Shown here: piece by piece, positions 63,292-64,000 of the stretch
Position numbering within the stretch: position 1 is the stretch's first letter
How the letters are laid out: the number at the start of each line of letters is the position of its first letter
DNA from: Aquimarina sp. Aq78
Lineage (GTDB): Bacteria; Bacteroidota; Bacteroidia; Flavobacteriales; Flavobacteriaceae
Direction of reading: 5' to 3'
Length of the DNA stretch: 64,000 nt
Assembly (NCBI RefSeq): GCF_900299525.1
Contig: NZ_OMKA01000001.1
Location: forward strand, 372,001 to 436,000
The notes under the pieces: generated by a model
The model's database searches: none
The model's input: the letters and a program-made list of their open reading frames with translations, nothing else
What the model was told of the DNA's origin: nothing
Translations under genes and position numbers: made by a program

Positions 63292-64000
63292 TTAAAAATC
63301 AAAACGATAATTCATTTTAAAGGCAACTCCCCAGTTTGTACGGGTAATATCTTTGTTATAATTGTCAGAAACGACCAAATATACATATGATAAGGGTTTG
63401 TATTCCCATTGTAGTCTGCTGTTGATATTAAAATTATCTCGTTGAGTATTGTATTGCACATAGGTGGTCCAGTTTAATCGATTAGAAAAGAAAACTTGCC
63501 CCGTAAAACGAGCTAAATGAAAAGTTTCTTTTCCTAACAGATTTAAATCAATTTTATTAATATCATATCTTAATTCTACATTTGCAAAAGGTAATAACTG
63601 ATAATTTAGATACGTTCCTGCAGCCACTCTTTTTCCGCTATAATAATTTCCTTTTTGTATATTGAAACGATATCTAAATTTTTGATTATTTGCAGAGTTG
63701 TATCCAATTTTTAAAATCCCAAAGCGATACTCATCCGGGATTAATGAATTACCATTTCCTAATGGATCAAAACCATACCTTAAATCAACATACTCATATC
63801 TAAATACATAATATAAAGCTGATAGATTTTTAAAGAATATAGCTGAGTTTAAGAAATGTGATGACTGATTCAATTTACCATGTTCATCCAAATAAGTGTC
63901 ATTACTATAATTTAGGTAACGAACAGAGTTTACTATTTTGGATTTTTCATAAAATTTTTGGTATTCTAATCCTATCGTAGTTTGAGTATATCCTTCTCTT
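63292..64000 (-). CDS. Outer-membrane protein with DUF5916-like barrel, C-terminal part
   Basis: The frame is open from the window edge to TAA at 63294-63292, giving the last 235 or so residues; the N-terminus is outside. Strand-sized units such as QTTIGLEYQKFYEKSKIVNS, RYEYVDLRYGFDPLG, EYRFGILKIGYNSANNQKFR and NNFNIN-like SRLQWEYKPLSYVYLVVSDN fit an outer-membrane barrel, and the chain ends in GVAFKMNYRFDF with the terminal phenylalanine. The pattern, including WEYKPLSYVYLVVSDNYN near the end, matches the C-terminal part of DUF5916 proteins, which carry an N-terminal carbohydrate-binding domain. Confidence 0.7.
   Translation of the reverse strand, partial: REGYTQTTIGLEYQKFYEKSKIVNSVRYLNYSNDTYLDEHGKLNQSSHFLNSAIFFKNLSALYYVFRYEYVDLRYGFDPLGNGNSLIPDEYRFGILKIGYNSANNQKFRYRFNIQKGNYYSGKRVAAGTYLNYQLLPFANVELRYDINKIDLNLLGKETFHLARFTGQVFFSNRLNWTTYVQYNTQRDNFNINSRLQWEYKPLSYVYLVVSDNYNKDITRTNWGVAFKMNYRFDF

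Overview
The window is low-GC DNA with Bacteroidota hallmarks: a type IX secretion sorting domain (type B, CHU_C-like) on a large surface protein, many lipoproteins with a cysteine after a short hydrophobic signal, DUF4251, a DUF5916-like outer-membrane protein, and genes with poor Shine-Dalgarno sites. A marine or environmental member of the Flavobacteriaceae is the most likely source; the genus cannot be fixed from this sequence alone.

The left half (about 0.4-31.4 kb) is an accessory region. Cargo genes are separated by long non-coding blocks that share repeated modules: a conserved tract ending in GTGTGTGGAATGG, a module around TTATAGCTAC, large hairpins, and shorter hairpins whose stem differs from copy to copy while the flanks are conserved (integron-attC-like in design). 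The cargo comprises two AraC regulators, a TolB-like lipoprotein, a beta-lactamase-fold serine hydrolase beside the remnant of a paralogue, a small lipoprotein with a hydrophobic tail, a ParDE toxin-antitoxin pair, a cupin/metallo-hydrolase/metallo-hydrolase/MFS operon with a divergent regulator, a 1079-residue repeat-rich surface protein, and several unknown secreted proteins. It ends in a defence-like island: a KAP NTPase/SMC-like ATPase fusion (20.3-22.6 kb), a graveyard of regulator remnants, and a three-gene unit at 24.0-30.8 kb. That unit encodes a DUF4297-like nuclease fused to a HerA-type ATPase, a 910-residue ABC-type ATPase and a PtuB-like HNH nuclease. It combines parts of HerA-DUF4297 and Septu systems and is the best candidate for an undescribed system. 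A 521-bp MITE-like element with perfect 21-bp terminal inverted repeats closes the island.

The right half (31.4-64 kb) has none of these repeats and looks like ordinary chromosome. From 31.4 to 39.5 kb lie envelope proteins, a second Bcr/CflA-type MFS exporter, a trypsin-like protease without a signal peptide, a YceI protein and an M16 peptidase. From 47.3 down to 39.6 kb runs a ten-gene operon: flavoprotein, methyltransferase, type III polyketide synthase, enoyl-reductase-like SDR, lipoprotein, dehydratase, alpha/beta hydrolase, ketosynthase, acyl carrier protein and phosphopantetheinyl transferase. Together they look like a self-contained route to a methylated, probably oxidised, lipid-primed aromatic or pyrone polyketide. 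From 58.2 down to 51.2 kb is a glycogen operon (glgA, glgC, glgB and a GH31 alpha-glucosidase). The remainder holds an OmpA lipoprotein, a lipocalin-like lipoprotein, a UMF1-type transporter, an M48 peptidase, an AlkD-like repair protein, a WYL regulator with a cation/proton antiporter, an outer-membrane phospholipase A and the C-terminal part of a DUF5916-like protein.

No rRNA, tRNA, CRISPR array, integrase or transposase gene was seen.
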